From Geomobilibacter sp964432205 (lineage in GTDB: Bacteria; Desulfobacterota; Desulfuromonadia; Geobacterales; DSM-12255), in assembly GCA_964432205.1 (NCBI GenBank), contig CAYSMK010000010.1:62001-126000 (forward strand): a DNA stretch of 64,000 nt. Reading direction: 5' to 3'. The notes below the pieces were generated by a model. It saw only the letters and a list, made by a program, of their open reading frames with translations, was not told where the DNA came from and ran no database searches. Of the stretch, positions 17,717-26,562 are shown piece by piece; within the stretch, counting starts at the first letter, position 1; each line of letters opens with the position of its first letter. A program made the position numbers and the translations under genes.

Positions 17717-18985
17717 CTAGTGGTGGTGTCGACGTTTTCGTTTCAGGGCGTACGGGAGGAACATCTCCAGGATATCGTCCACGGTGACGATGCCGGCGAG
17801 CTTCTTTTCTCCGTCCAGCACCGGCACGGCGATCAGGTTGTACTTGGCGATGATTTCCAGGATATCTTCTGGTTCAGCATCCACATCCACCGTCTTCAGG
17901 TTGGCGTGCATGACTTCGGCGATCAGGGTTTGGGGAGGGGAAACCAGGAGTTCCTTCAGGCTCACCACCCCGCAGAGGCGATCCTCTGCGTCGGTCACGT
18001 ACACATAGTAGACGGTCTCCACATCCGGAGCGAGGAGCCGGACCTGCTGCAGGGCATCGTCCACGGTCATTTCCCCGGTGATGGCGAGAAATTCGGTGTT
18101 CATCAGGCCGCCGGCCGTGTCATCCTCGTGCTCCATCAATTCCTGGATGTCCTCGGCCTCTTCCTCGTCCATGAGCCCCAACAGTTCCTGGGCCTTCTCT
18201 TCCGGCAGGTCGCCAAGGACGTCGGCTGCCTCGTCCGGAGCCATCTCCTCCAGGATGTCGGATGCCTGTTCGCTGTCCAGCTGGCTGATGATGCGGGTGC
18301 GGAGTTCCGGCTCAAGTTCGTGGATAGCTTCACCCGCGGTTTCCGTGTCCAGGGTGTCCAGGACCGTCTGCACGTGGGAACTGGGGATCTCGGCCAGGAT
18401 CTGGGCCAGGTCTGCCGGGTGCAGGTCTGCCATCTGCTCGCGGGCCATGGTGAGGGCAAGCTTGGACACGTTCATTTCCAGGGGTTGCACGAACTGCCAA
18501 CCGATTTCCTGGTGGGGGAGATCACGGTTCCAGATACGGGCCGCCTTTTCTCCGAAACGTTCGTAGCCGAGGCGGCGCAAGAGCCCACGAAAGCCGATAT
18601 CCACGGAGAAGATGCAGAGGACCTGCTGGTAGCCACCCAGCTTCAGGTCATTGACCCGCACCACCTTGGCGCCGTCGACGTCGACGATCTGTTTGTCCAG
18701 GATGTCCCGCCGTACGAGGATCTCGCCTTCACGTGCGATGTACGGTGCCGGCTTGGCGGCACGGGCATTGACGCTTACCACGAACTGGTTAAAGAGGGAT
18801 ACTTCCGGCCAGGGAATGGAGAGCACGTTGCTTTTTCGTTTTACGAGCAGGTGGGACACAGCCGGGAAGACCTCACCGGGGGTGATGATCAGATCCCAGA
18901 GCCGACCGAGCTCCCGCCCGGTTTCGCTGATTACCGGCCTGTTCAGGACGGCGCTGATATATATTTCGCGGATGTCTTCCATCAT
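17717..18985 (-). CDS. soluble PRC-barrel / MgtE-N / CBS regulatory protein
   Basis: Product of 422 aa (start MMEDIREIYIS, just after the M-box terminator). Residues 1-160 look like a pair of PRC-barrel domains (RPVISETGRELGRLWDLII). Residues 170-280 are the MgtE N-terminal helical domain (DLHPADLAQIL, EPELRTRIISQLD, MAPDEAADVLGDLPEEK). Residues 285-405 are two CBS domains (TGEMTVDDALQQVR; VPVLDGEKKLAGIVTVDDIL). The C-terminus is RKRRHHH, with no MgtE membrane domain. In MgtE channels the N and CBS domains bind Mg2+ and close the pore. Here they form a separate protein ahead of an NRAMP-type transporter in one M-box operon, so it probably senses Mg2+ and regulates that transporter. Confidence 0.82.
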   Translation of the reverse strand: MMEDIREIYISAVLNRPVISETGRELGRLWDLIITPGEVFPAVSHLLVKRKSNVLSIPWPEVSLFNQFVVSVNARAAKPAPYIAREGEILVRRDILDKQIVDVDGAKVVRVNDLKLGGYQQVLCIFSVDIGFRGLLRRLGYERFGEKAARIWNRDLPHQEIGWQFVQPLEMNVSKLALTMAREQMADLHPADLAQILAEIPSSHVQTVLDTLDTETAGEAIHELEPELRTRIISQLDSEQASDILEEMAPDEAADVLGDLPEEKAQELLGLMDEEEAEDIQELMEHEDDTAGGLMNTEFLAITGEMTVDDALQQVRLLAPDVETVYYVYVTDAEDRLCGVVSLKELLVSPPQTLIAEVMHANLKTVDVDAEPEDILEIIAKYNLIAVPVLDGEKKLAGIVTVDDILEMFLPYALKRKRRHHH

Positions 18986-18997
18986 GGCAAGGTTCCA

Positions 18998-19026
18998 ATA
19001 AAAAAGGCCCCATAGGAACAGGGGCC
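18998..19026 (-). terminator. M-box expression-platform terminator
   Basis: On the minus strand GGCCCC, a loop of about 9 nt, then GGGGCC and TTTTTT, placed between the M-box and the regulator's start codon. This is the expected off-switch when Mg2+ is plentiful. Confidence 0.8.
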
Positions 19027-19049
19027 GTGGCGCACGCGGACGATTTCCC

Positions 19050-19200
19050 CCTGTCCAAGTTTTAGCAGTGCACAACGTAGGTTCAAAAACCAGCTACCTT
19101 GGGTTGGGCCTTAGCTCGACCGAACCTGTTCTACCACATTGGCGTCTTTCGACGTTTCTGGGCAGTAGCTTTTGTTTGTGCAAACGCCTCTTCCTAACGA
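19050..19200 (-). promoter_or_regulatory. M-box (ykoK) magnesium riboswitch
   Basis: Minus strand shows the conserved M-box blocks in order: GTTAGGAAGAGGCG at the 5' end (19199-19186), GCTACTGCCCAGAAACGTCG and AAAGACGCCAATG (about 19170-19138), GGTAGCTGG (about 19097-19089) and CAGTGCTAAAACTT (about 19071-19058). It starts a few bases after the predicted transcription start and is followed by an intrinsic terminator and then the MgtE-like regulator and NRAMP genes. M-box RNAs bind Mg2+ and turn off downstream Mg2+ transport genes. Confidence 0.92.
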
Positions 19201-19212
19201 GGAATGTATATG

Positions 19213-19241
19213 TGTATAGTATTTCAAGGGATATTTGTCAA
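19213..19241 (-). promoter_or_regulatory. sigma-70 promoter of the magnesium operon
   Basis: Minus strand TTGACA (19241-19236), 17-nt spacer, TATACA (19218-19213). Predicted start near 19206 coincides with the 5' end of the M-box. Confidence 0.75.
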
Positions 19242-19275
19242 CCGCAACGTCTCTGCAGAATGGGAAAGATTGCCG

Positions 19276-19305
19276 TTGACTCCCCCTCGAAAAGTCTGCT
19301 ACTTT
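19276..19305 (+). promoter_or_regulatory. possible promoter of the kor operon
   Basis: TTGACT (19276-19281), 18-nt spacer, TACTTT (19300-19305), about 40 nt upstream of korD. The -10 box is a moderate match. Confidence 0.4.
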
Positions 19306-19344
19306 TTATCGCCATGTACGTACACGTAAAAGGAATTGACCAGG

Positions 19345-19563
19345 ATGCCACGGATCGAAATTGATGAGGCACGCTGCAAGGGGTGCGGGCTCTGTACCGT
19401 CGCCTGTCCCCACAAGCTGCTCGTGTTGAGCGACAAGCTGAACCTGCAGGGATATCGGGCCATCGGTATGGAAACCCCCGAGAAGTGCACCGGATGTGCC
19501 ATATGTGCCAGGATCTGTCCCGACCTGGCCATTGCGGTGTTTAAGGAGAAGGAACGAGGATAG
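19345..19563 (+). CDS. korD: 2-oxoglutarate:ferredoxin oxidoreductase delta (ferredoxin) subunit
   Basis: Product of 72 aa with two 4Fe-4S motifs, CKGCGLCTVACP and CTGCAICARICP, the ferredoxin-like delta subunit that passes electrons from the alpha/beta core to ferredoxin. The ATG at 19345 has AGGA about 10 nt upstream; an in-frame TTG at 19336 is an alternative. It is the first gene of korDABC. The complex makes or uses succinyl-CoA with CO2 and reduced ferredoxin, suited to an anaerobic TCA cycle. The last codons (KEKERG) lie in the first units of an intergenic repeat element, so the C-terminus may be repeat-derived. Confidence 0.88.
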   Translation: MPRIEIDEARCKGCGLCTVACPHKLLVLSDKLNLQGYRAIGMETPEKCTGCAICARICPDLAIAVFKEKERG

Positions 19564-19640
19564 AGGAACGAGGAACGAGGAAAGCAATACCTGATTGGTC
19601 AAGGTTTTCCTCGATCCTCGGACCTCGTGCCTCGTGCCTG
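19550..19640. repeat. intergenic inverted heptamer-repeat element 1
   Basis: Left arm 19550-19583 consists of units AACGAGG, ATAGAGG, AACGAGG, AACGAGG. Right arm 19604-19640 is the inverted array CCTCGAT, CCTCGGA, CCTCGTG, CCTCGTG. Both arms carry the unit NNCGAGG, so the RNA can form a long imperfect hairpin. The left arm overlaps the korD stop; the right arm ends 7 nt before the korA ribosome binding site. Confidence 0.75.
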
Positions 19641-19657
19641 ATTTATTGGAGGCATGC

Positions 19658-20713
19658 GTGCAGAACAGGCTGTTTGTAAAAGGAAACGAGGCTGTGGCAA
19701 TGGCCGCGCTCGAAGCGGGGTGCCGCTATTATTTCGGCTACCCGATCACGCCCCAGAGTGACATTCCGGAGTTCCTCTCCCGCGAGCTGCCGAAGCTCGG
19801 CGGCGAATTCATCCAGGCCGAGAGCGAAGTCGCATCCATAAACATGCTGCTCGGCGCCTCTGCCACCGGGGTCCGGGCCATGACCTCCTCGTCCAGTCCG
19901 GGCATATCCCTCAAGCAGGAGGGGATCTCTTACATGGCGGGTTCGGAGCTTCCCGGGGTCATCGTCAACATATCCCGTTCCGGACCCGGTCTCGGCGGTA
20001 TCGATGCCTCCCAGGCCGACTATTTCCAGTCGGTCAAGGGTGGCGGACATGGCGGGTACCGGATCGTGGTGCTGGCACCGGCATCGGTGCAGGAGATGTA
20101 TGACCTGACCATGCTCGCCTTCGACCTGGCCGACATCTACCGGATGCCGGCCATGGTGCTGGCCGACTCGGTGATCGGTCAGATGAAGGAGGCGGTGGTG
20201 CCCCATCCGAGGCCGGTTGTCGATCTTCCTGCCAAGGAGTGGGCGGTGCGGGGCAAGGGGGGGGGCGAGCAGCGGATCGTCAAGTCCCTTTATCTCGGCG
20301 ACGGCGAGCTGGAGGCGCACAACTGGAAGCTGTACGCCAAGTATGAGCAACTGCGCGAGAAGGAGGTCCGGTGGGAGGAGTTCCTGGCCGACGACGCCGA
20401 TCTGGTGGTCACCGCCTTCGGCTCCGTTTCGCGGATTGCCAAGACCGCCATCATGCAGGCCCGTGAAGAGGGGCTCAAGGTCGGCCTCATCAGGCCCATC
20501 ACCCTCTTTCCCTTTCCTACCCAGGCCTACGCCAGAATTACCGGCCGCTGCAAGAAGGTCCTGGACATCGAACTGAATACCGGTCAGATGATCGAGGATG
20601 TCAGACTCTCCGTGGCAAAGGATGCCGAGGTCTTCTTCTACGGCCGCCCGCCCGGTGCCGGTTCCCTGCCGACACCGGAAGAGCTCCTTGAGCAGATCAA
20701 AAAGTACTGTTGA
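19658..20713 (+). CDS. korA: 2-oxoglutarate:ferredoxin oxidoreductase alpha subunit
   Basis: Start is GTG at 19658, set by GGAGG at 19648-19652; upstream extension would read through the repeat element. The 351-aa product carries the alpha-subunit pyrimidine-binding region (AGCRYYFGYPITPQSDIPEF, QAESEVASINMLLGAS) and the domain II region with TAFGSVSRIAK and GLIRPITLFPFP. It pairs with KorB to bind thiamine diphosphate and 2-oxoacid. Related 2-oxoacid oxidoreductases (for example VorB) cannot be fully excluded from sequence alone, but the D-A-B-C order with separate small subunits fits Kor. Confidence 0.88.
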   Translation: MQNRLFVKGNEAVAMAALEAGCRYYFGYPITPQSDIPEFLSRELPKLGGEFIQAESEVASINMLLGASATGVRAMTSSSSPGISLKQEGISYMAGSELPGVIVNISRSGPGLGGIDASQADYFQSVKGGGHGGYRIVVLAPASVQEMYDLTMLAFDLADIYRMPAMVLADSVIGQMKEAVVPHPRPVVDLPAKEWAVRGKGGGEQRIVKSLYLGDGELEAHNWKLYAKYEQLREKEVRWEEFLADDADLVVTAFGSVSRIAKTAIMQAREEGLKVGLIRPITLFPFPTQAYARITGRCKKVLDIELNTGQMIEDVRLSVAKDAEVFFYGRPPGAGSLPTPEELLEQIKKYC

Positions 20714-20800
20714 CAGGAACCAGGAACCTGGGACCGGTAGCACCAGTATTCGATGCGATGGTGGTTTACCTGGTTCCCGGTCACCGGTTCCCGGTCACTA
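20714..20800. repeat. intergenic inverted heptamer-repeat element 2
   Basis: Left arm 20714-20739: AGGAACC, AGGAACC, TGGGACC, GGT. Right arm 20769-20799: CCTGGTT, CCCGGTC, ACCGGTT, CCCGGTC. Both share the unit ACCNGGN in opposite orientation. It starts directly after the korA stop and ends 6 nt before the GAGG of korB. Confidence 0.75.
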
Positions 20801-20814
20801 ATTTCGAGGTTCTT

Positions 20815-21555
<741 letters not shown>

Positions 21556-21558
<3 letters not shown>

Positions 21559-21637
21559 AGGGTGAAGAGTGAAATGTGAGTAGAAGCTATTGAGTCTTCT
21601 TTCTCCCTTCACTCCTCACTCGTCACTTCTCACGAGG
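21556..21637. repeat. intergenic inverted heptamer-repeat element 3
   Basis: Left arm 21556-21580: TGAAGGG, TGAAGAG, TGAAATG, TGAG. Right arm 21605-21633: CCCTTCA, CTCCTCA, CTCGTCA, CTTCTCA. Unit TGARRRG, inverted. The left arm begins at the korB TGA stop codon and the right arm abuts the GAGG that serves korC. Confidence 0.75.
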
Positions 21638-21643
21638 TTTTAC

Positions 21644-22207
21644 ATGCGACACGATGTTTTCATAGCCGGCTTTGGCGGCCAGGGTGTGCTGCTGGCCGGC
21701 AATCTCCTCTCGCTGGCGGCGATTGCCGAAGATAAGAATGTCTGTTTTTTCCCGTCCTATGGGGTGGAGAAGCGGGGCGGGGCGGCCATGTGCACGGTGG
21801 TCATTGCCGACGGCGAGGTTGGCTCGCCGGTGATTGGCAACCCCACGGTGGTTATCGTTCTGAACCAGCTCTCCCTGGAGAAGTACGGCTCGAAGGTGAA
21901 GCCGGGCGGGACGCTGATCATCAACTCGTCGCTGATCGACAGCAGTGCCTTCGCCAGGACCGATATCACCACCTACCGCATACCGATGAACGAGATTGCC
22001 ATGGATCTTGGTGATGCCCGGATGGTGAACATGGTTGCTACCGGCGCCTATGTCCAACTGACCGGGGCCGTCAGCAACGAATCGCTCACCGAGGCCCTCA
22101 AAAAGGCTTTGCCTGAGCGGAACCACCGCTTTATCCCGGCCAACATGAAGGCGATTGCGGCCGGAGCGCAGCAGGTGATCGTACAGGCCGGTTCGAAAAA
22201 TGCTTGA
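21644..22207 (+). CDS. korC: 2-oxoglutarate:ferredoxin oxidoreductase gamma subunit
   Basis: Start at ATG 21644, 6 nt after GAGG. The 187-aa product opens with HDVFIAGFGGQGVLLAGNLL, the gamma-domain nucleotide-binding motif, followed by SYGVEKRGGAAMCTVVI, typical of the gamma subunit of 2-oxoacid:acceptor oxidoreductases. Last gene of korDABC; its stop codon overlaps the -35 box of the tRNA-Glu promoter. Confidence 0.9.
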   Translation: MRHDVFIAGFGGQGVLLAGNLLSLAAIAEDKNVCFFPSYGVEKRGGAAMCTVVIADGEVGSPVIGNPTVVIVLNQLSLEKYGSKVKPGGTLIINSSLIDSSAFARTDITTYRIPMNEIAMDLGDARMVNMVATGAYVQLTGAVSNESLTEALKKALPERNHRFIPANMKAIAAGAQQVIVQAGSKNA

Positions 22208-22233
22208 CGTTGGTCGGTGGTTTCTGCTATTTA
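22204..22233 (+). promoter_or_regulatory. tRNA-Glu promoter
   Basis: TTGACG (22204-22209), 18-nt spacer, TATTTA (22228-22233), overlapping the korC stop and 34 nt upstream of the mature tRNA. Confidence 0.5.
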
Positions 22234-22267
22234 GACGGGGCTTCAACTAACTGGCGGTTTACTTAGT

Positions 22268-22342
22268 GGTCCCATCGTCTAGCGGTTAGGACACCGGCCT
22301 TTCACGTCGGTAACAGGGGTTCAAGTCCCCTTGGGATCACCA
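22268..22342 (+). tRNA. tRNA-Glu (anticodon TTC), CCA encoded
   Basis: Cloverleaf is readable: acceptor GGTCCCA paired with TGGGATC, anticodon loop CTTTCAC with anticodon TTC, T-loop GTTCAAG within GGGG/CCCC, discriminator A and genomic CCA. Length 75 nt. No integrase or att-like repeat is seen beside it. Confidence 0.95.
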
Positions 22343-22353
22343 CTAAACTCGAG

Positions 22354-22390
22354 AAACAGCAAATCTGAGAAGAGTTGCTGTTTTTTTTTT
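22354..22390 (+). terminator. intrinsic terminator after tRNA-Glu
   Basis: Stem AAACAGCAA (22354-22362) with TTGCTGTTT (22375-22383), followed by ten T. Confidence 0.85.
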
Positions 22391-22434
22391 ATCCATAGAT
22401 ACATTCCCTCCATTTATGAAGGATTGATCGAACT

Positions 22435-25341
22435 ATGAATGTACGTCGTCTCGTCTCTGCTGCCCTGCTCCTTGGTTGCATCCTGTTTATGTTTCCTTCG
22501 GTACAGGCGGTCGAACCGTTCGGTCCGCCCGACAGCAGTGATGATCAGGGCGTTTATGTCGGCAGGTACCGCCAGGGAGTGCCGCTGGGAGAGCGTCAGG
22601 ATCTGGGAGGGGCGCTTCCCGGTCTTTCCTCGCCTGATCAACGGGATATAAGCACTAAGAGTGAAAACGACCTTGAGCGCGACGGACAGGTCACCAAGTC
22701 GAAGAAGTCCAAGGAGAAGCCGGTTGTAGACACTGCCCGGAAGAAAGCCAAAATAGTGTTGAAGGCAGAAGCTGGCGACGGTTTGGTACATCTCTCCTGG
22801 CGCGTAGCCGACCACCGACCGAAGCAGGGAGAGCCGCCTTTCAAATTTACCATCTTTTACGGTATTGAGTCCGGACGTTACGATAAAAAACTGGAGATCG
22901 GCGACGACCTGGAATACGTACTCCGTGGAATCAAGAACAATCAGGTCTATTTCGTTAAAGTACAGGCAACAGCCAAGGTACAGGATGAAGGCGATAATGA
23001 GGAGATAGGGTGGGTTGATCTCACAATCTTTTCAAATGAGTTGAAGGTCACACCCCTGGCAGCCGAGGAGCAGGGATCCGTCCTTGAGCAATCCTTTGCC
23101 AAAAAGACGGTCACGCTCCAGGATAAGCTGGAATCTGACCCGTTCAAGCGGGAATTGAAGCAGTTCGGCTACGACTTCTTCACCAACAGTCTGGCCAACA
23201 GCTCTCCGGTGGATAACGTCCCGGTGGGTTCTGACTACATCATCGCCCCCGGAGATTCGCTGAGGATCGATCTGTGGGGCGGTGTGCAGGGACGGTTCGA
23301 CCTCACGGTTGACCGGAACGGTGAGATATCCATTCCGCGCATCGGCACCGTGAAGGTCTGGGGGTTGAACTACGGCCAGGCCAAGGAGGTCATTAACAAG
23401 GCCATTTCCAGGATCTACAAGGGGTATGAACTGAACGTCACCCTTGGCCGGCTTCGTTCCATCCAGATTTTCGTCGTGGGGGAGGTCGAGTCTCCTGGCA
23501 CGTACACGGTTAACTCCCTGGCAACAGTGATCAATGCCCTTTCCGTTGCGGGGGGGCCATCGAAGAACGGCAGCCTGCGCACGATTCGTCTCCTGAGGGG
23601 GGGAAAACTGGTTCAGGAGATCGACCTGTACGATATGTTCCTCACCGGTGACCGGAGCAAGGACGTCCGCCTGGATAACGGTGACACCATTTTCGTGCCG
23701 GTCATTGGCCCGGTGGCGGCCGTTGCCGGTGAGGTGAAGCGCCCGGCCATTTACGAGCTAAAGAGTGACACGACGTTGACGCAACTTCTCCAGACGGCCG
23801 GTGGGATCACTGCCGCCGGAAACAACGCCAGGGTGCAGGTGGAGCGGTTCGAGGGGAACAGGAACAAGGTCGTTCAGGATTTTGTACCGAAAGAGACAAT
23901 TCCGGACCTTCGCTTCGATGCGGTCAAGATTCAGGACCGGGACATGGTAAAGGTGTTCCCGGTCAGCAAGGCACTGCGCCAGGTCGTGACGCTTAGCGGA
24001 AACGTGACGACTCCCGGTGAATACCAGTTCAGGGACGGGCTGCGGGTCACGGATGTCATCCCCTCGTTTGAGGCGTTGCTACCGGTCTCCTACCTTGAAT
24101 CGGCAGAGATTACCCGCATCGTCAAACCCGATTTCCACAAGGAGACCCTGAGCTTCAATCTGAGGAAGGCGCTTGCCGGCGACACACGGGAAAATGTGAT
24201 CCTGCAGGAGCAGGACTCCATCAAGGTCTTTTCCCGTTGGGACATGGAGGAGAAGCCGATCGTCTCCATTAACGGTTTCGTGGTGAATCCGGGCAGCTAT
24301 GACTACTTCCCTCATATGACGGTTCGCGATCTGGTGACTGCAGCCGGCAGCCCGAAGAGAAATGCCTTCCTCGATAACGCTGAAATGACCCGCATTGAGG
24401 TCGCTAACGGCAAGGCCAAGGCTACGCGTCTCGACATCGACCTCCGCAAGGCTCTTGCCGGCGATCCCGAGCAGAACCTTGAGCTCAAGCCTGATGATGT
24501 CCTGATCGTTAGGGGAATCGTGGAGTGGCTGGAGTCGACCGACCGCTTTGTAACTCTTAAGGGAGAGGTCAGGTTTCCCGGTACCTACTCCATTACCAAG
24601 GGTGAACGTCTCAGCTCGGTCATCCGCAGGGCTGGCGGTTTTACGGAAAGGGCCTATCTGAACGGATCCAAGTTCACCAGGAAGTCGGTCCAGAAGGATC
24701 AGCAGAAGCGGATGGACGAGATTGTCCAGCGGGAAGAGCAGGAGATAATGAAGCGCCAGGGGGAACTGGCCGCTGTTGCTTCATCGAGGGAGGAACTGGA
24801 AGCGACCAAGTCTGCCCTGGAAGGCCTGCAGAAGAGTCTGGAAAAGCTGAAGACGGTGAAGGCCGAGGGGCGTGTCGTCATCAGGCTGGCCAAGCTCGAG
24901 GAATTCGAGCGAGGTCCGTTCGACATGGAGCTCCAGGGGGGCGACGCCCTTGAAATCCCCCAGACCCCCAATGTGGTCAATATACTTGGACAGGTATACA
25001 ATCAGACGACCCTTATCCACCAGCCAGGGGAGAACGTTGGATACTATCTGAAAAGGTCGGGTGGTCCCACCCGTAGTGCCGAGGTGGATGAAATGTATGT
25101 GGTTCGGGCCGATGGTACCGTTTTCAGCCGCCAGCAGTCATCTTTCGGTATTCGCTGGGACGAGTCATCCCGCAGCTGGAACTTCGGGGGGTTCACGGCT
25201 ACTCCGCTTCAACCCGGCGATACCCTGGTCGTGCCGCAAAAGCTGGAACGGGTAGCCTGGCTGAGGGAGATCAAGGATATCACCCAGATACTGGCAAATG
25301 TGGCTCTCAGCGCTGGCACAATGATACTGGGGTTCAAATAA
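22435..25341 (+). CDS. polysaccharide export protein with multiple SLBB domains
   Basis: Product of 968 aa with a signal peptide (LVSAALLLGCILFMFPSVQA). Residues 105-210 resemble a fibronectin-III domain (DGLVHLSWRV, QVYFVKVQAT). A Poly_export domain follows (about 260-350; DYIIAPGDSLRIDLWGGVQG), then six or so SLBB domains (IFVVGEVESPGTYTVNS, PVAAVAGEVKRPAIYELKS, VVTLSGNVTTPGEYQF, VSINGFVVNPGSYDYFP, FVTLKGEVRFPGTYSI). A coiled coil near 755-805 interrupts the last part. It belongs to the Wza/GumB outer-membrane family but is much longer, as in other deltaproteobacteria. Coupled to the Wzz-like gene by a one-base TAATG overlap, so the two probably act together in exopolysaccharide export. Confidence 0.9.
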   Translation: MNVRRLVSAALLLGCILFMFPSVQAVEPFGPPDSSDDQGVYVGRYRQGVPLGERQDLGGALPGLSSPDQRDISTKSENDLERDGQVTKSKKSKEKPVVDTARKKAKIVLKAEAGDGLVHLSWRVADHRPKQGEPPFKFTIFYGIESGRYDKKLEIGDDLEYVLRGIKNNQVYFVKVQATAKVQDEGDNEEIGWVDLTIFSNELKVTPLAAEEQGSVLEQSFAKKTVTLQDKLESDPFKRELKQFGYDFFTNSLANSSPVDNVPVGSDYIIAPGDSLRIDLWGGVQGRFDLTVDRNGEISIPRIGTVKVWGLNYGQAKEVINKAISRIYKGYELNVTLGRLRSIQIFVVGEVESPGTYTVNSLATVINALSVAGGPSKNGSLRTIRLLRGGKLVQEIDLYDMFLTGDRSKDVRLDNGDTIFVPVIGPVAAVAGEVKRPAIYELKSDTTLTQLLQTAGGITAAGNNARVQVERFEGNRNKVVQDFVPKETIPDLRFDAVKIQDRDMVKVFPVSKALRQVVTLSGNVTTPGEYQFRDGLRVTDVIPSFEALLPVSYLESAEITRIVKPDFHKETLSFNLRKALAGDTRENVILQEQDSIKVFSRWDMEEKPIVSINGFVVNPGSYDYFPHMTVRDLVTAAGSPKRNAFLDNAEMTRIEVANGKAKATRLDIDLRKALAGDPEQNLELKPDDVLIVRGIVEWLESTDRFVTLKGEVRFPGTYSITKGERLSSVIRRAGGFTERAYLNGSKFTRKSVQKDQQKRMDEIVQREEQEIMKRQGELAAVASSREELEATKSALEGLQKSLEKLKTVKAEGRVVIRLAKLEEFERGPFDMELQGGDALEIPQTPNVVNILGQVYNQTTLIHQPGENVGYYLKRSGGPTRSAEVDEMYVVRADGTVFSRQQSSFGIRWDESSRSWNFGGFTATPLQPGDTLVVPQKLERVAWLREIKDITQILANVALSAGTMILGFK

Positions 25342-26552
25342 TGGAACATTCAGTTGTCAATCGTCCCGAAGAGAGACCGGTGGAAGAGGATGAAATAAAC
25401 CTCCTGGAACTGGTGCGCGTTATCGTCAGGCGCAAGCGGACGATCATCATCCTGTGTGCTTTTGCGGCCCTGCTGTCGGTGGCCTATTCCCTGATCCTTC
25501 CCAACATCTATACAGCAACAGCCAAGATTCTTCCTCCGCAAAAGGAGTCGGGAGGGGGACTCTCTGCCCTGCTCAGCCAGGCTGGTGGACTGGCAGGACT
25601 GGCCGGCGGCATGGGGGGGCTCGGAGGCAGCTCGGACCTCTATATCGGCATTCTAAAGAGCCGGTCTGTGGCCGATGCGGTGATAAAGCGGCTCGACCTG
25701 CTCAAAGAGTACAAGGCCAAGACACCGGACGAGGCCAGAAATGCCCTGGCGTCTGCAGTCAAGGTCCAGGCCGGCAAGGATGGGATCATCTCCGTCTCTT
25801 CCGACAACAAAGACCCCAAAAAGGCTGCTCTGCTGGTCAATACCTTGGTGGAGGAGCTTGGTCGCCGAAGCGTCCAACTCAACCTCTCCAAGGCAGGTAA
25901 CGAGAGGGTGTTTCTGGAGAAGCGGCTGGAGTTGGTGAAAGGGGATTTGAAGAAGGCCGAGGAAGACCTGAGGCGTTTTTCCGAGCAGAACAAGGCGATC
26001 AAGGTTGATGCCCAGGCCACTGCAAGTATTCAGGGGATCGCCCAACTGAAGGCCGAGATCGTCAGCAAAGAGGTCCAACTGGAGTCCCTGCGAAGTTTCC
26101 AGACCGACGAGAGCCCGGAAATCAGGGCGCTGCGGGCAGGCATAGCCAGGCTGAAAGGGCAACTGGGTACCATGGCTGGTTCCGGCAGGAGCAGCGACGC
26201 CATCCTGTCGATGGGTAGCGTGCCGAATCTCGGCCTGGAGTATGCCCGCCTGCTGCGAGAGGTGAAGATCCAGGAGACGATCTTCGAACAGCTGACCAAG
26301 CAGTACGAGGTGGCCAAGCTGAACGAGGCCAAAGATTCTTCCTCGCTTCAGGTTCTTGATGAGGCAGTCGCCCCAACCAAAAAAAGCAAGCCGAAGCGTT
26401 CGCTCATCGTGATTCTTTCCACGGTGTCGGCATTTTTTGTCGGGATTTTCCTGGTCTTTATCCAGGAGTACTTCGGCAAGATGTCGAGCGAGGACCGGGC
26501 CATCTGGCAGGATATCAGGAATTCATGCCGGTTCAGACCTGGCAGGGGATAA
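25341..26552 (+). CDS. Wzz-type polysaccharide co-polymerase
   Basis: Product of 403 aa with an N-terminal helix (TIIILCAFAALLSVAYSLIL), a periplasmic section with a Gly-rich stretch (GGLAGLAGGMGGLGG) and long coiled coils, and a C-terminal helix (LIVILSTVSAFFVGIFLVFI). This is the Wzz/GumC topology without a tyrosine-kinase domain. It overlaps the upstream export gene by one base (TAATG). It likely sets polymer length or links the inner-membrane machinery to the SLBB export channel. Confidence 0.88.
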   Translation: MEHSVVNRPEERPVEEDEINLLELVRVIVRRKRTIIILCAFAALLSVAYSLILPNIYTATAKILPPQKESGGGLSALLSQAGGLAGLAGGMGGLGGSSDLYIGILKSRSVADAVIKRLDLLKEYKAKTPDEARNALASAVKVQAGKDGIISVSSDNKDPKKAALLVNTLVEELGRRSVQLNLSKAGNERVFLEKRLELVKGDLKKAEEDLRRFSEQNKAIKVDAQATASIQGIAQLKAEIVSKEVQLESLRSFQTDESPEIRALRAGIARLKGQLGTMAGSGRSSDAILSMGSVPNLGLEYARLLREVKIQETIFEQLTKQYEVAKLNEAKDSSSLQVLDEAVAPTKKSKPKRSLIVILSTVSAFFVGIFLVFIQEYFGKMSSEDRAIWQDIRNSCRFRPGRG

Positions 26553-26562
26553 CAGAGTTTAC

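Noticed and set aside
16414..17787. Long plus-strand frame (457 codons) opposite the NRAMP gene
   Set aside because: Its product is a low-complexity Asp/His/Glu/Gly-rich shadow of the minus-strand membrane gene, whose family match is clear.
17570..19015. Long plus-strand frame (481 codons) opposite the MgtE-like gene
   Set aside because: Antisense to a gene with recognisable MgtE_N and CBS domains; GC-rich codon structure explains the open frame.
19068..19364. 98-codon plus-strand frame across the M-box
   Set aside because: The conserved M-box blocks, promoter and terminator on the minus strand account for this region.
22268..22342. tRNA-Glu as an integration site of a genomic island
   Set aside because: No integrase gene and no repeated tRNA 3' end were found near it.
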